From assembly GCA_002347025.1 (NCBI GenBank), contig DEAE01000005.1, positions 70,065-134,064 on the forward strand: DNA of 64,000 nucleotides, given 5' to 3'. The notes beneath the pieces were generated by a model, which did not search any database, was not told the DNA's origin, and saw only the letters and a list, made by a program, of their open reading frames with translations. A program made the position numbers and the translations under genes. Shown in pieces: positions 41,946 to 54,306 of the stretch (positions are counted from its first letter, which is position 1; every line of letters starts with the position of its first letter). The DNA comes from Acidobacteria bacterium UBA2990 (GTDB lineage: Bacteria > Acidobacteriota > Vicinamibacteria > Vicinamibacterales > UBA8438).

Positions 41946-42848
41946 ATGAGTATTCAGGGTGTGTTCGCGCCAATTCCCACCTCGTTCACAGATACCGGCG
42001 AGCTCGACCTTGCTGGCTGGCGGTCAAACATCACTCGTTGGATGGGCACACGGTTGCACGGTTTGGTGGTGCTTGGTTCTAACGGAGAGGCTCCGTTGAT
42101 TGATGATGACGAGGCGGAGCGGTTAATTGGAGAGGCGCGGCAACAAATTCAGTCAGATCGGTTACTGATTGCAGGTACTGGACGTCAATCCACACGAGCG
42201 ACCATTGAGGCATCTAGGCGGGCTGGGCAAGTGGGTGCGGACTTGGTGTTAGTGCGAACGCCATCGTATTTCAAGAGTCAACTAACAACGTCGGCTTTTA
42301 TTGACCATTACACGGCAGTGGCTGATGCTTCACCGGTTCCAGTGCTGCTCTATAATTTCACCGCGGTGACGGGCGTTAGGCTACCAGTTGAGGCGGTGGC
42401 CGAGCTTGCGGGTCACGCTAATATCGTCGGGATCAAAGAGTCTGGCCCTGACCTAAGCTATGTCGGCGATTTGGTAGGGCTTGCCGGCGATGGCTTTTCG
42501 GTACTGGTTGGGTCGGCGCCGACTTTTTTGAGTAGCCTTGTGCTTGGTGCAGATGGTGGCATCTTGGCGTTAGCTAGCGTGGCTCCAGATGAATGCCTCC
42601 AGATCTACGACTTTGTTCGAGCTGGCAGTTTTGATGAAGCTCTAGCGATGCAGCGTAGCGTGACACCACTGGCCAAGCTTGTGACCTCAATTTATGGGGT
42701 CCCTGGATTGAAGGCGGCACTGGCTGAAATTGGTTACATCGGCGGAATCCCTCGGATGCCCTTGCTGCCGCTTGAGGCTGGTCCAGTGGCGCAAATTAGA
42801 GAACAGGTGGCACAACTCCAGGCTGTCTCATCGAGCGTTATCTCATAG
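41946..42848 (+). CDS. dihydrodipicolinate synthase (DHDPS)-family lyase/aldolase
   Basis: A 300-residue TIM-barrel enzyme. Family marks are GVFAPIPTSFTDTGELDL, VVLGSNGEAPLI, VLLYNFTAVTG with the catalytic Tyr, and NIVGIKESGPD with the Schiff-base Lys. The sequence GSNGEAP in place of GTTGE and the LLYNF pattern point away from true DapA. It is closer to 4-hydroxy-2-oxoglutarate or related pyruvate aldolases. The substrate is uncertain. It is not adjacent to lysA at 49.9 kb. Confidence 0.83.
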   Translation: MSIQGVFAPIPTSFTDTGELDLAGWRSNITRWMGTRLHGLVVLGSNGEAPLIDDDEAERLIGEARQQIQSDRLLIAGTGRQSTRATIEASRRAGQVGADLVLVRTPSYFKSQLTTSAFIDHYTAVADASPVPVLLYNFTAVTGVRLPVEAVAELAGHANIVGIKESGPDLSYVGDLVGLAGDGFSVLVGSAPTFLSSLVLGADGGILALASVAPDECLQIYDFVRAGSFDEALAMQRSVTPLAKLVTSIYGVPGLKAALAEIGYIGGIPRMPLLPLEAGPVAQIREQVAQLQAVSSSVIS

Positions 42849-42998
42849 ACATTTCCCTGCAGGTAGGGTTTGTAGGTGCTGTGGTTGATTATAGCCAGTG
42901 GTAGGCGAGAGCATGATTCAGGGTGGCCGGGAAATATGCGCGAAGTTGGGTCCTGCTACAGCGGAGGCAAGACAGTCCAATTTCGGGGTCAAGTTGTG

Positions 42999-43520
42999 TC
43001 AGGGGTTGTAACTTACTATTCGTCTGGCGCCTAGAAACCTGGGTCCCCAATAGCTTGAACTGAGGCGTTCAATCCGTACGTGGCCGCGTTCGGAGGGGGC
43101 ATGGACGAATTCGCCTCCGCCAATTGCCAGCGCGACGTGAGAGGCTCCAGGAGCGACTGTCTCGAAGAACAGCAGGTCCCCAGGTACAATTGAAGACGAG
43201 TCAACCGCGATGCCGGCCTGATACTGGTCAGCGGCTACGCGGGGAAGCTCGACTCCGTGCTGCTGGAAGATGTAGTAGGTGAATCCACTACAGTCGAAGC
43301 CATCTGGTGTAGTTCCACCGTTGACAAATGGGACACCTTGGTAGGCGAGCCCTGTCGACGTGATGGCATGACGCAAGGCTGACCTTGTTGCGGTTGCTGC
43401 TGCAGTAGGGTTAGATGGACTTCGGCTGGGGCGAGGGAATGGCTCTGGAACAGCGCCACTATGCGAGACGCATCCGACTAAAGTAGGTAGCAGGAGGAAC
43501 CACAGAAGTTTGTTCATCAA
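42999..43520 (-). CDS. NlpC/P60 lipoprotein (peptidoglycan endopeptidase)
   Basis: A 173-residue lipoprotein (LPTLVGC, Cys17). The NlpC/P60 catalytic triad is present: Cys in DGFDCSGFTYY, His in ASHVALAIGGG and a third polar residue in EFVHAPSERGHV. Members cut D-Glu-mDAP or related bonds in stem peptides. The linker after the signal is Pro/Ser-rich. The gene is convergent with the DHDPS-family gene. Confidence 0.9.
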   Translation of the reverse strand: MMNKLLWFLLLPTLVGCVSHSGAVPEPFPRPSRSPSNPTAAATATRSALRHAITSTGLAYQGVPFVNGGTTPDGFDCSGFTYYIFQQHGVELPRVAADQYQAGIAVDSSSIVPGDLLFFETVAPGASHVALAIGGGEFVHAPSERGHVRIERLSSSYWGPRFLGARRIVSYNP

Positions 43521-43716
43521 ACCGATGTATCGGCAGAAGCCTGTTTCTACTTGATGCCATCTTGACAGGGCGTGAGGACCAGGCTTTGGTCAATTTCGAT
43601 AGCGGTAGATGTAACATAAGACCTTTTTAATCAGTATGTTGTGGGTGGTTTTCTTGACACAAAGAGACGCCCTCGGACACAATGGGGTCAGTTAAGCGCA
43701 ATATATCAGAGTCTCT

Positions 43717-44250
43717 ATGGAGCCGACCTTATTGCTCAACGCGACCTACGAGCCGTTGAAGGTCGTCGACTGGCGCAAAGCGGTAACACTGTGGTGCCAG
43801 GGTAAAGTTGAGGTGATTGATGTTTACGAGCGAGAGGTCTGTTCAGTCTCGTTGGCTTTGAAGCTTCCCTCTGTCATCAGGCTACTGCGATATATCACGA
43901 TCAAGCGGAACTTCAATTTGGTTCCCTTCTCTCGGGCTAACATTTACGCTAGAGACGATTACACATGTCAGTATTGCGGGTCGGGGTTTTCTCCGGACAA
44001 ACTGACATTTGACCACATGATTCCAGTTCGCTACGGAGGAAGGAAGGACTGGGAGAATATCGTTACGGCTTGCGTGAGGTGTAATCGTCGTAAAGGTGGG
44101 CGAACTCCGGCTGAGGCAGGTATGGCCGTTATTCGTGCGCCGCGACGACCCATTCGGCCTGCAACAGTTCGGATCGCCGTAGGTCTGCGTGACACTCCAG
44201 AGAGTTGGAGAGATTACCTTTATTGGAACCTCCAGTTCGATGACAGGTAA
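43717..44250 (+). CDS. HNH endonuclease-family protein
   Basis: A 177-residue soluble protein. The N-terminus LLLNATYEPLKVVDWRKAV and the HNH part, ARDDYTCQYCGSGF...LTFDHMIPVRYGGRKDWENIV with CVRCNRRKGG, are typical of a widespread chromosomal HNH family of unknown role. Two CxxC pairs form the zinc structural site, and DH...N...H-like residues form the beta-beta-alpha metal active site. Nothing nearby suggests an intron, phage or restriction context. Confidence 0.88.
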   Translation: MEPTLLLNATYEPLKVVDWRKAVTLWCQGKVEVIDVYEREVCSVSLALKLPSVIRLLRYITIKRNFNLVPFSRANIYARDDYTCQYCGSGFSPDKLTFDHMIPVRYGGRKDWENIVTACVRCNRRKGGRTPAEAGMAVIRAPRRPIRPATVRIAVGLRDTPESWRDYLYWNLQFDDR

Positions 44251-44280
44251 TTCGGCCTGATCGGTTTGGGTTTTCCCTGC

Positions 44281-45330
44281 ATGTCTCAGCAACTCACTCA
44301 TCCGCGAATTGTCTCTGTTTGCCCACTGGCAGCTGTTGCTGGCGGGCGGGTTGATATCTTTGGCACCGATGTTGGTTGGGATGGTGACCAAATGCCTGAG
44401 GTTCGTATTGGTGGGCAGCGAGCTCTTGTGACCTATGCAGATCGAGATAGAGTTAGCTGTATCGTGCCAGATGTGGTTGGTGGCTCAACCCCAATTCGAT
44501 TAACTACTGCACCTGGTGAAACGGCATTTGTTGAGGTTGGTGTGCCCATTGCAACGGGAGTGCATCAGGTTGATAGTCCGGTCATTACCGACGATGGGAC
44601 GCTGTTTCTTACCTATAGTGGCTCCCGTGGAGAAGAGGCTCCTGTGTCAGTGTTTCGGCTAGGTCGGGACGGTTTCACCGAACCTTTTGTCACTGATGTC
44701 AAGAACCCTACTTCGCTAGCGATCAGTCCGGATGGTCGACTGCACGTGTCGAGCCGCCTTGATGGTAGCGTGTTTTCAGTGGATGGGGATGGTAAGGCCG
44801 AACGGTTGGTTGGCGAACTTGGGGTGGCGTGTGGGCTCGCGTTTGATGAGGCCGGAACTCTTTACGTGGGAGACCGTTCCGGGACGATCTTCAAAGTGTC
44901 ACCTTCTGGACATGTGTGTGAATTCGCTAGCCTTGAGCCTAGCGTTGCAGCGTTTCATTTAGGGATGTCACCAAAGGGTGAGCTCTTTGCGACTGCTCCT
45001 ACCTTATCTACCAGGGATGCGGTGTACCGCATTGATAAAAATGGAGAGGTGACAACAGTACTCAGGGGTTTTGGTCGGCCACAGGGCCTAGCATTTGATC
45101 TGCAAGGCAGGCTGCATGTTGTTGAGGCACTGGCTGGAGCTAGTGGTGTGTTTCAGCTACAGGCTGATGGTGAATCCACTCGGGTTATTGCGGGTGATGC
45201 CCTTGTTGGCGTGGTATTTGATTGCTGCGGCGGAGCGGTGGTAGTGTCTGGAAATACCGCCTACCGATTTGAGCGAATGCCAGATGAGTGCGATGTAGTG
45301 TATGGAGAATCTGGAACGCAAAGACCGTGA
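44281..45330 (+). CDS. IPT/TIG-domain and NHL/SMP-30-like beta-propeller protein
   Basis: A 349-residue protein from ATG 44281 with no signal peptide. An N-terminal IPT/TIG Ig-like domain (RIVSVCPLAAVAGGRVDIFGTDVG...VRIGGQRALV) is followed by a six-blade-like propeller with repeats SLAISPDGRLHVSS, GLAFDEAGTLYVGD, LGMSPKGELFATAP and GLAFDLQGRLHVVE. It resembles gluconolactonase-type or NHL repeats. Its enzymatic role is unknown. It lies between the HNH gene and uvrA on the same strand. Confidence 0.75.
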   Translation: MSQQLTHPRIVSVCPLAAVAGGRVDIFGTDVGWDGDQMPEVRIGGQRALVTYADRDRVSCIVPDVVGGSTPIRLTTAPGETAFVEVGVPIATGVHQVDSPVITDDGTLFLTYSGSRGEEAPVSVFRLGRDGFTEPFVTDVKNPTSLAISPDGRLHVSSRLDGSVFSVDGDGKAERLVGELGVACGLAFDEAGTLYVGDRSGTIFKVSPSGHVCEFASLEPSVAAFHLGMSPKGELFATAPTLSTRDAVYRIDKNGEVTTVLRGFGRPQGLAFDLQGRLHVVEALAGASGVFQLQADGESTRVIAGDALVGVVFDCCGGAVVVSGNTAYRFERMPDECDVVYGESGTQRP

Positions 45331-45423
45331 CACGTTCATGGTGCTGGCTAGAATCTCGTATCGTCCTAAATGGGAGTCGGTTTTACAGGCCCTTGGGTCT
45401 GTTCTGTATCGTTGGGCATGTCC

Positions 45424-48282
<2,859 letters not shown>

Positions 48283-48658
48283 CTGACAAAATGCCCTTAT
48301 ATGTGATACAAACACCCCCGTAGAGTGTGGTCTTGATACTCTGGTGTTGTGGAAAAGCCTAGGCTAACTTATGTCTTGGTGTCGTGCGCTAACCAGCTCC
48401 CTTCTTTTATCAGGGCATCGGAGTAGGTCTTGTCTCTCCATTGTCAGTCGCTCTCACTAGGCCCAGGAAATAGGCTTTTGTGGCGCGCCGTGCTTTCCGG
48501 TTGGCTCGGTGTGTCTGATGAACGGCCGGCGCTTAGTGGCGATAAGCCCTGGAGCTGTCGAGCGGATACTCCAGACAAATTTACTCCGGCGTAACCTCAG
48601 TGTCATCCGATATTGTTACTATGAAACTGAACAAACGCTTGCGGAGGGGACCCTGTCT
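48283..48658. other. 376-base gap between uvrA and lpxC
   Basis: No separate gene was seen. It contains the bulged hairpin at 48311-48348 after uvrA. The in-frame extension of lpxC back to 48509 has no LpxC similarity. Confidence 0.5.
48311..48348 (+). other. bulged stem-loop after uvrA
   Basis: Arms AACACC (48311-48316) and AGAGT (48322-48326) pair with ACTCT (48338-48342) and GGTGTT (48343-48348). This leaves a 5-base bulge and an 11-base loop. There is no T run, so it is not a classic terminator; it may stabilise or process the transcript. Confidence 0.35.
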
Positions 48659-49576
48659 GTGACTGACGTTCAGCACACCATTCGACGTTCTGTATCCTGT
48701 TCCGGTATCGGCTTGCATTCGGGTCGGAAGGTTACCTTGTCGTTGAAGCCGACCAGTGCCGGCACTGGAATCCGGTTCCGCCGGGCGGATTTAGGCGGCG
48801 TAGAGATTCCCGCCACTGTGGCCAATGTCGATCGACTCCATTATTCAACCGCTTTATCTCGAGACGTGGGTACTGTTGAAACCGTGGAGCACTTGTTGTC
48901 GGCACTGGTTACCTTGGGAGTGGACAATGTGATTGTTGAGCTTAATCAGGCCGAGGTTCCAATTATGGATGGGAGCGCGGCTTCGTTTGTCTATCTGGTG
49001 CACGAGGCTGGTTTGAAAAGGTTGTCGGAGCCTAGGCGGTATCTCAAAGTGCAAAGGCCTGTATCACTCTCACGCGGCGATAAGCGCATCGCCTTGTACC
49101 CATCGGATCATTTTAAGGTTACTTACAGTATCAGCTTTGACCATCCTCTACTTCGGCATATGACTCGCACCCTTAGGGTGACAGAGGCATCGTTTATAGA
49201 TGAGATAGCCCCAGCTCGGACTTTTGGCTTTTTAAAAGAAGTGGAAATGCTCAGGCGTAAGGGGCTTGCCCTTGGGGGCTCCTTGGATAATGCTGTGGTG
49301 CTTGGGGACACGGGTGTTTTGAATAATACCTTGCGCTTTGAAGATGAGTTTGTTCGACACAAGATTCTTGATGCGATCGGAGATCTTGCGTTGGTCGGCT
49401 ATCCTGTTATCGGGCATTTAGTTGCTCACCGTGGTGGACACGAACTTCATGCAGCCTTTGCACAGAAGCTTCTTGAGGAGTCTGAGGCTTGGCGTGTTGT
49501 AGAGGTGTCGTCAACCGAAGCCGAACCCTTGGTTGCCCCAGTTGCCGAGAAGGTGCCTGCTCCCTTGGCAAACTGA
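48659..49576 (+). CDS. lpxC: UDP-3-O-acyl-N-acetylglucosamine deacetylase
   Basis: A 305-residue zinc deacetylase, the committed step of lipid A synthesis. GTG at 48659 is chosen because it gives the normal family length, begins just before QHTIRRSVSCSGIGLHSG and has GGAGGGG 9 bases upstream; the longer frame from 48509 is not conserved. Zinc and catalytic residues are seen in TVEHLLSAL, MDGSAASFV and VRHKILDAIGD. It shows the organism makes an LPS-type outer membrane. Confidence 0.96.
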   Translation: MTDVQHTIRRSVSCSGIGLHSGRKVTLSLKPTSAGTGIRFRRADLGGVEIPATVANVDRLHYSTALSRDVGTVETVEHLLSALVTLGVDNVIVELNQAEVPIMDGSAASFVYLVHEAGLKRLSEPRRYLKVQRPVSLSRGDKRIALYPSDHFKVTYSISFDHPLLRHMTRTLRVTEASFIDEIAPARTFGFLKEVEMLRRKGLALGGSLDNAVVLGDTGVLNNTLRFEDEFVRHKILDAIGDLALVGYPVIGHLVAHRGGHELHAAFAQKLLEESEAWRVVEVSSTEAEPLVAPVAEKVPAPLAN

Positions 49577-49924
49577 TGATTAGCGGGTTTACTTGGTTGT
49601 GATTCAATTATTTCTTACAGGGCTGTCCTGACAGATTTTGGATTTATCCCCTCTGGGACAGGGGCACTTAAGCCTCTGGCGTCTACCTGTTTTCGTGTAA
49701 AAGCGAGTTAAGGCGTAGACTAGGCACCAGAATCTCCAGACTTCTTGGTCAGACTCTGACACGCTAAGAACTGAAAACTGCCTAATCGATTTCCCAGTTG
49801 GGCCGGAGATGCGAAAGACTGCTTAACGCGACTTTGCAAGACATCTCTTCTAAATGGGAGGCTTCCTACTCAGAAATACCATGGGAACTCTCAGGCCCCT
49901 TGGGTGCCGTACAATGCTAGGTTT
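49577..49924. other. 348-base gap between lpxC and lysA
   Basis: No gene, tRNA or recognised riboswitch was seen. A short CCCCT/AGGGG hairpin at 49648-49664 lacks a T run. Confidence 0.5.
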
Positions 49925-51169
49925 ATGTGTGGTTTTGCTTCAACGAATTCTCAACTAACTTGTGATGGAGTCTCACTGTCGGCAATTGCGTCGGCAGTCG
50001 ATACGCCAACGTATGTCTATTCTGCGGCTATCATTCGAAACAGGCTCAAAGCGTTTGGATCGGCTTTTAGTTCGTATCCCCACGCCATCCACTATGCTCT
50101 CAAAGCTAATTCCAACTTGGCCGTTGCTCGAGTGGTTCGGTCGGCGGGTGGGCTAGTTGACGCTAATTCCGGCGGTGAGATCGAGCTTGCCTTACGTGCA
50201 GGCTTTGACCCATTGGACATAGTGTTTACTGGAGTGGGAAAGACACCTACGGAAATCGATAGAGCAGTTGGCCTTGGCTTGAAAGCGATTAATGCTGAGT
50301 CTGAGGGGGAACTTGGCCGAATTGCGGTTAGGGCTAGGCAGTTAGATACTACGGCGCGGGTAGCCCTCAGGGTGAATCCAGATATCGATGCTGTCAGTCA
50401 TCCGCATATATCGACCGGACTTAAGACGCATAAATTTGGTGTGCCTATATCGGATGCTAGGCAGATTATTCGCGATGCTAGTCTCCATGCCGGGCTATCA
50501 GTAGTGGGTCTTCATGTGCATGTTGGCTCACAGATGATGGGTTTGGGGCCACTTCGGCAGGCTGCTAAAGCCGTAGTCGAACTAGTAGCTGAGCTCAGTG
50601 ATGATGGAGTGGTGGTTGAGCACCTCGATATGGGTGGAGGCTTGGGTATTCCTTACGATGGCGAACAGGTGCCGTCAGTTACAGCATATGCGACTGAGCT
50701 TATTAAAATTGTGGAGCGCTCTGGATTGACGCTGATCATAGAGCCTGGTCGTGCGATAGTTGGTCCGGCTGGAGTTTTGTTAGCGTCAGTGGTGGATGTG
50801 AAGCCGAAAATTGACGGTGGCTTGTTTGTGGTTCTTGATGCTGGAATGAGTGAGCTGATGCGGCCTGCACTATATGGTGCGCATCATCAAATAATTCCTG
50901 TCGAAAAGAGCAACTGCGAGCTGGTGACGTGCGATGTTGTCGGCCCGATCTGTGAATCATCAGATGTGTTCGGCGTCGGGAGGATGCTGCCTAGACCTGA
51001 GGTCGGTACGGTCATGGCCGTGTTGGATGCCGGTGCCTACGGCTCAGCGATGTCGTCGAACTACAATCGACACTCTCTGCCAGTAGAAGTCATGGTGGAC
51101 GGTGGTGATTGGCGTCTCGTAAGGCGACGACAGACTATCGAAGATCAGCTGGCCTGTGAAACTGGGTAG
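49925..51169 (+). CDS. lysA: diaminopimelate decarboxylase
   Basis: A 414-residue PLP enzyme making lysine from meso-diaminopimelate. ATG 49925 matches the family start; GTG 49904 is 7 codons earlier. Visible are the PLP Lys60 in HYALKANSN, HVHVGSQ, the phosphate-binding DMGGGLGIPY, EPGRAIVG, and near the C-terminus GPICESSDVFG with the catalytic Cys and AGAYGSAMSSNYN. The next gene, tmk, follows by 89 bases on the same strand. Confidence 0.96.
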   Translation: MCGFASTNSQLTCDGVSLSAIASAVDTPTYVYSAAIIRNRLKAFGSAFSSYPHAIHYALKANSNLAVARVVRSAGGLVDANSGGEIELALRAGFDPLDIVFTGVGKTPTEIDRAVGLGLKAINAESEGELGRIAVRARQLDTTARVALRVNPDIDAVSHPHISTGLKTHKFGVPISDARQIIRDASLHAGLSVVGLHVHVGSQMMGLGPLRQAAKAVVELVAELSDDGVVVEHLDMGGGLGIPYDGEQVPSVTAYATELIKIVERSGLTLIIEPGRAIVGPAGVLLASVVDVKPKIDGGLFVVLDAGMSELMRPALYGAHHQIIPVEKSNCELVTCDVVGPICESSDVFGVGRMLPRPEVGTVMAVLDAGAYGSAMSSNYNRHSLPVEVMVDGGDWRLVRRRQTIEDQLACETG

Positions 51170-51258
51170 GAGTTTCACTGCTGTTGGCCCAGCTAGCTCG
51201 ACTGCCTAGGATTTGATTAGCTCGGTGTAAGCGATGTTGAAGAAAGATTCTAAGATAC

Positions 51259-51846
51259 ATGTTGATTGCGATTGAAGGACTTGACCAGAGCGGCAAAGCC
51301 ACCCAGGCAGAGCGGCTTCGCGACCGGCTTAGGAATGAGGGGATACGCGCAAGGCTGGTGTCCTTTCCAGATTATGGTACCGCGATCGGCGAAGAACTAG
51401 CACGAGCATTACAAGGTGAACGGGAATACAGTGCTGAAGTGATGCAGCTGCTTTACATCGCCAATCGTTTTGAACGACGGGATGACCTGGAAAGGTGGCT
51501 ATCTGGCGGCTTGGTCGTAATTTGTGACCGTTACATTGCTTCCAGTGTTGCTTATGGCGAAGCCCAGGGCTTGAACGCAGCCTGGCTCACTCAGACTCAG
51601 AGTTTCTTGCCCCAGGCAGACCTCACTATCTGGCTTGATGTTTCGCCAAGACTGGCGGCAGAGAGAAAGGTGGTTGGCCGCGATCGTTACGAGCGGGACC
51701 TCGCCTTGCTCGGACGTGTGCGTCAAAGTTATTCGCGTCAGGCGGAGGAGCAAGGTGACTGGGTTCGGGTGGATGGAGAGCGAAGTAAGATTGAAGTTGC
51801 TCAAGATATATTTTCTTTGATCGGCGAAAAATATTCGAGCCAGTGA
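51259..51846 (+). CDS. tmk: thymidylate kinase
   Basis: A 195-residue kinase converting dTMP to dTDP. The P-loop GLDQSGKATQ is at residues 6-15, the DR motif is in VICDRYIASSVAYGEAQG, and a LID segment carries RKVVGRDRYE. The usual E in GxEGxGK is replaced by D-Q-S, which occurs in some lineages. It is convergent with rsfS. Confidence 0.94.
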   Translation: MLIAIEGLDQSGKATQAERLRDRLRNEGIRARLVSFPDYGTAIGEELARALQGEREYSAEVMQLLYIANRFERRDDLERWLSGGLVVICDRYIASSVAYGEAQGLNAAWLTQTQSFLPQADLTIWLDVSPRLAAERKVVGRDRYERDLALLGRVRQSYSRQAEEQGDWVRVDGERSKIEVAQDIFSLIGEKYSSQ

Positions 51847-52133
51847 CCACCTTTGAATGTGACGCTTTGTGGCCTAAGTTCAACATCGCAAGTTTTAGTT
51901 GTCGTCAGGTGAGACCCTAAGGGGCAGGTTGTCAAATTCTGCTACAGGGAATGCGGGAGGAGTTCTCACTGGCTTCGTGATCTGGTCATGGACGACTGGT
52001 GCTAGTTCCAAGGGGGATCTTGAAGTTAGCCTGAGGCTCCTTGGCAGGCCATTTAACCAAGCTCTCCAAATGTTGTATTTCGGATTGAGTGTCTCTAGAG
52101 AGCTGTCTATTTTCCGTGACAGTGGTGAGAACC

Positions 52134-52508
52134 TTAGAGTTTTACTCTGACTGCGCTACCCCAGAGGCTTTCGAGTGAGTAAAAGTTTCTGGTTTCTGGG
52201 GTGAAGATATGTACGACGAAGTCGAAGTAGTCGATCAATACCCAGTCGGCCACCCGGTAGCCTTCAATATGGACCTCTTGAGTGCCCACCACTTTCAGTC
52301 GAGCTTCGATGCCTTCGGCGATGGCCATGACCTGTTTTTGGCTGCGACCAGAGCATATAACGAAAAAGTCGGTGAAGGCACTAGAGTTGCGAAGGTCTAG
52401 AACGACAAGGTCATCTGCATTCTTTTCTCGTGCTGCATCGATCACCTCATTTAATGGATATGGAAAAGACACTTCCTGCACGTTCGGCGCTGGTTGCTTG
52501 CTAGTCAT
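52134..52508 (-). CDS. rsfS: ribosomal silencing factor RsfS
   Basis: A 124-residue Iojap-family protein that binds L14 and blocks 50S-30S joining. Motifs are ARE KNADDLVVLDLR, TDFFVICSGRS and DWVLIDYFDFVVHIFTPETR. It is the last gene of the rplU cluster, and its start overlaps the nadD stop by ATGA (52505-52508). Confidence 0.95.
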   Translation of the reverse strand: MTSKQPAPNVQEVSFPYPLNEVIDAAREKNADDLVVLDLRNSSAFTDFFVICSGRSQKQVMAIAEGIEARLKVVGTQEVHIEGYRVADWVLIDYFDFVVHIFTPETRNFYSLESLWGSAVRVKL

Positions 52509-53182
52509 TGCCTACCATCTGTGTCATAGAGGTGATGACGTTCAATATACCTAACCACGGAGCTGGGCAACAGACCATCAAGGGGCTTTCCGAGCAAAGC
52601 CCGCGTGCGAATATCGGTTGAAGAAATAGCAGGAGTGATCGCTTCAATCATGAAGACTACCGGGTGCGTTTTGGTTTTGAGATGAGACAGCTTTGTGTCG
52701 ATGGAAATTAGTTCTATCCGGTTCTCGATCGCGGGTAGTGCGTTAATGAGAGCGGAGGCTTGATAGCCGGGTCTCGAAACCACGACGAAGTTAGCCGAAT
52801 CGAGAATGCCCGGGTAGTCATACCATGTTTCAATTTCTAGGAATGCATCAGCTCCGAGGATGAAGAATAATTCACTAGGGCGATATCCCTGCTCTCTCAG
52901 TTGGCCCAGTGTTACGGCAGTATAGGATGGCCCAGAGGTTTTCAGTTCAAGGTTACATGGCTGCAAGTGGGGATGGTCGTCGGTTGCTAGCGTCACCATA
53001 GCCAGGCGATCATCAGCGCTGGCCAAGGCAGGTGCTGCGCGGTGAGGTGCTAACCGAGAGGGCATCATTAATATTTGATCTAGCTCGAGTAATCGGTGGG
53101 CGATAGTGGCGATCGCTAGGTGACCTAGGTGAATTGGATCGAATCGGCCACCGAGAATCCCAGTATGTCTTTTCGCAATCAT
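52505..53182 (-). CDS. nadD: nicotinate-nucleotide adenylyltransferase
   Basis: A 225-residue enzyme of NAD synthesis. The ATG at 53182 overlaps the obgE stop by ATGA; the frame extends to 53248 with no family sequence. It has the nucleotidyltransferase start GILGGRFDPIHLGHL, where Arg replaces the usual Thr/Ser of GG(T/S)FDP, then FFILGADAFLEIETWYDY and the late ISSTDIRTRALLG. The GRFDP variant is notable but lies outside the two His ligands. Confidence 0.94.
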   Translation of the reverse strand: MIAKRHTGILGGRFDPIHLGHLAIATIAHRLLELDQILMMPSRLAPHRAAPALASADDRLAMVTLATDDHPHLQPCNLELKTSGPSYTAVTLGQLREQGYRPSELFFILGADAFLEIETWYDYPGILDSANFVVVSRPGYQASALINALPAIENRIELISIDTKLSHLKTKTHPVVFMIEAITPAISSTDIRTRALLGKPLDGLLPSSVVRYIERHHLYDTDGRQ

Positions 53183-54255
53183 AGCGGTGTTATGGATGGC
53201 TGTGGATGAGAGGGTTGGTTCAAGGGAGTCGCTTCGAATGCAGCCCACACGGCCTCTAGCATGGCATCTATGCCTTGTCCCGTAACTGCTGATACAGGAT
53301 ACACCTTGAGACCGAGTCGCCTGGCATGTTCACGCAGGCGATCGAGGCGATCTGGTTGTTCTAGGGCATCAACCTTGTTCGGTACTACGATTTGATGTTT
53401 GTTGGATAGGGAACCGCCCAGTTTCTCATCTGAGCGTGTAGTGCTGAACTGAGTTAGCTCAGCGCATATGGCGTCAAAATCATCATTCGGCTCACGGCCC
53501 GTGAGTGATGAGACGTCTACGATGTGAAGGAGGACGCGGGTTCTTTCTAGGTGACGGAGGAAACGGTCGCCTAGGCCTAGTCCCTTGTGAGCTCCAGAGA
53601 CCAGGCCGGGGATGTCCGCTACTACAAAGCTGCGCTCATCACTTAGGCTGACGACACCCAAATTTGGACTTAATGTTGTGAAAGGATAGTTTGCAATCTT
53701 TGGTCGAGCGGCTGAGATCCTGGAAATCAGGGTTGATTTGCCCACATTGGGGAAACCCACCAACCCTACGTCGGCCAGTAACTTTAGCTGGAGTCGTAGA
53801 GCTAGGCTTTCGCCAGGCAATCCTAGCTCGGTGCGTCGAGGCGCTTGGTTGGTAGAACTTGCAAAGTGCTGGTTGCCTCTGCCTCCTCTTCCGCCTCTGG
53901 CTATAGTTACGCGCTGGCCTGCTTCTCGTAAATCTGCGATGGGTATTGTGGAGCCGTCCCTTGTTTCGAAAGCTTCGGTTCCTACTGGGACTTGGAGAAC
54001 TAAGTCTGAACCGTTCCGGCCTGTTCTGTTAGAGCCTTCTCCGTGGGCACCTCGCTGGGCGGTGTAGGTAGGGTGGAACCTGTAGCTGACCAGTGTGTTT
54101 AAGTGAGGGCTAGCTGCGAGATAGACCGAACCTCCTTGGCCGCCATCGCCTCCATCTGGACCACCTCGGGGAGCCAATTTTTCGCGGTGGAAGCTTAAGC
54201 AGCCTCGACCGCCGTCACCAGCCGTCACGTGAATGTCGACTTCGTCGACGAACAT
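53179..54255 (-). CDS. obgE: Obg/CgtA GTPase
   Basis: A 358-residue ribosome-associated GTPase. ATG 54255 gives the normal N-terminus MFVDEVDIHVTAGDGG. The glycine-rich Obg fold (GGDGGQGGSVYL, GGRGGRGN) precedes the G domain with G1 GFPNVGKSTL, G3 DIPGLVSGA and G4 PNKVD. It acts in late 50S assembly. It lies 51 bases after rpmA in the conserved order. Confidence 0.97.
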   Translation of the reverse strand: MFVDEVDIHVTAGDGGRGCLSFHREKLAPRGGPDGGDGGQGGSVYLAASPHLNTLVSYRFHPTYTAQRGAHGEGSNRTGRNGSDLVLQVPVGTEAFETRDGSTIPIADLREAGQRVTIARGGRGGRGNQHFASSTNQAPRRTELGLPGESLALRLQLKLLADVGLVGFPNVGKSTLISRISAARPKIANYPFTTLSPNLGVVSLSDERSFVVADIPGLVSGAHKGLGLGDRFLRHLERTRVLLHIVDVSSLTGREPNDDFDAICAELTQFSTTRSDEKLGGSLSNKHQIVVPNKVDALEQPDRLDRLREHARRLGLKVYPVSAVTGQGIDAMLEAVWAAFEATPLNQPSHPQPSITPL

Positions 54256-54306
54256 ACTCGGAAGAGATTGGAATGGACGAACCCGCGCCAACTGGGCTTC
54301 AGCGGG

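Noticed and set aside
43717..44250. HNH protein as part of a mobile element or restriction system
   Set aside because: It belongs to a common chromosomal HNH family and has no phage, intron or methylase neighbours.
49648..49664. CCCCT/AGGGG hairpin after lpxC as a terminator
   Set aside because: Five-base stem and no T run.
49577..49924. lysine riboswitch upstream of lysA
   Set aside because: The gap lacks the long multi-helix pattern with conserved junction bases that I would expect.
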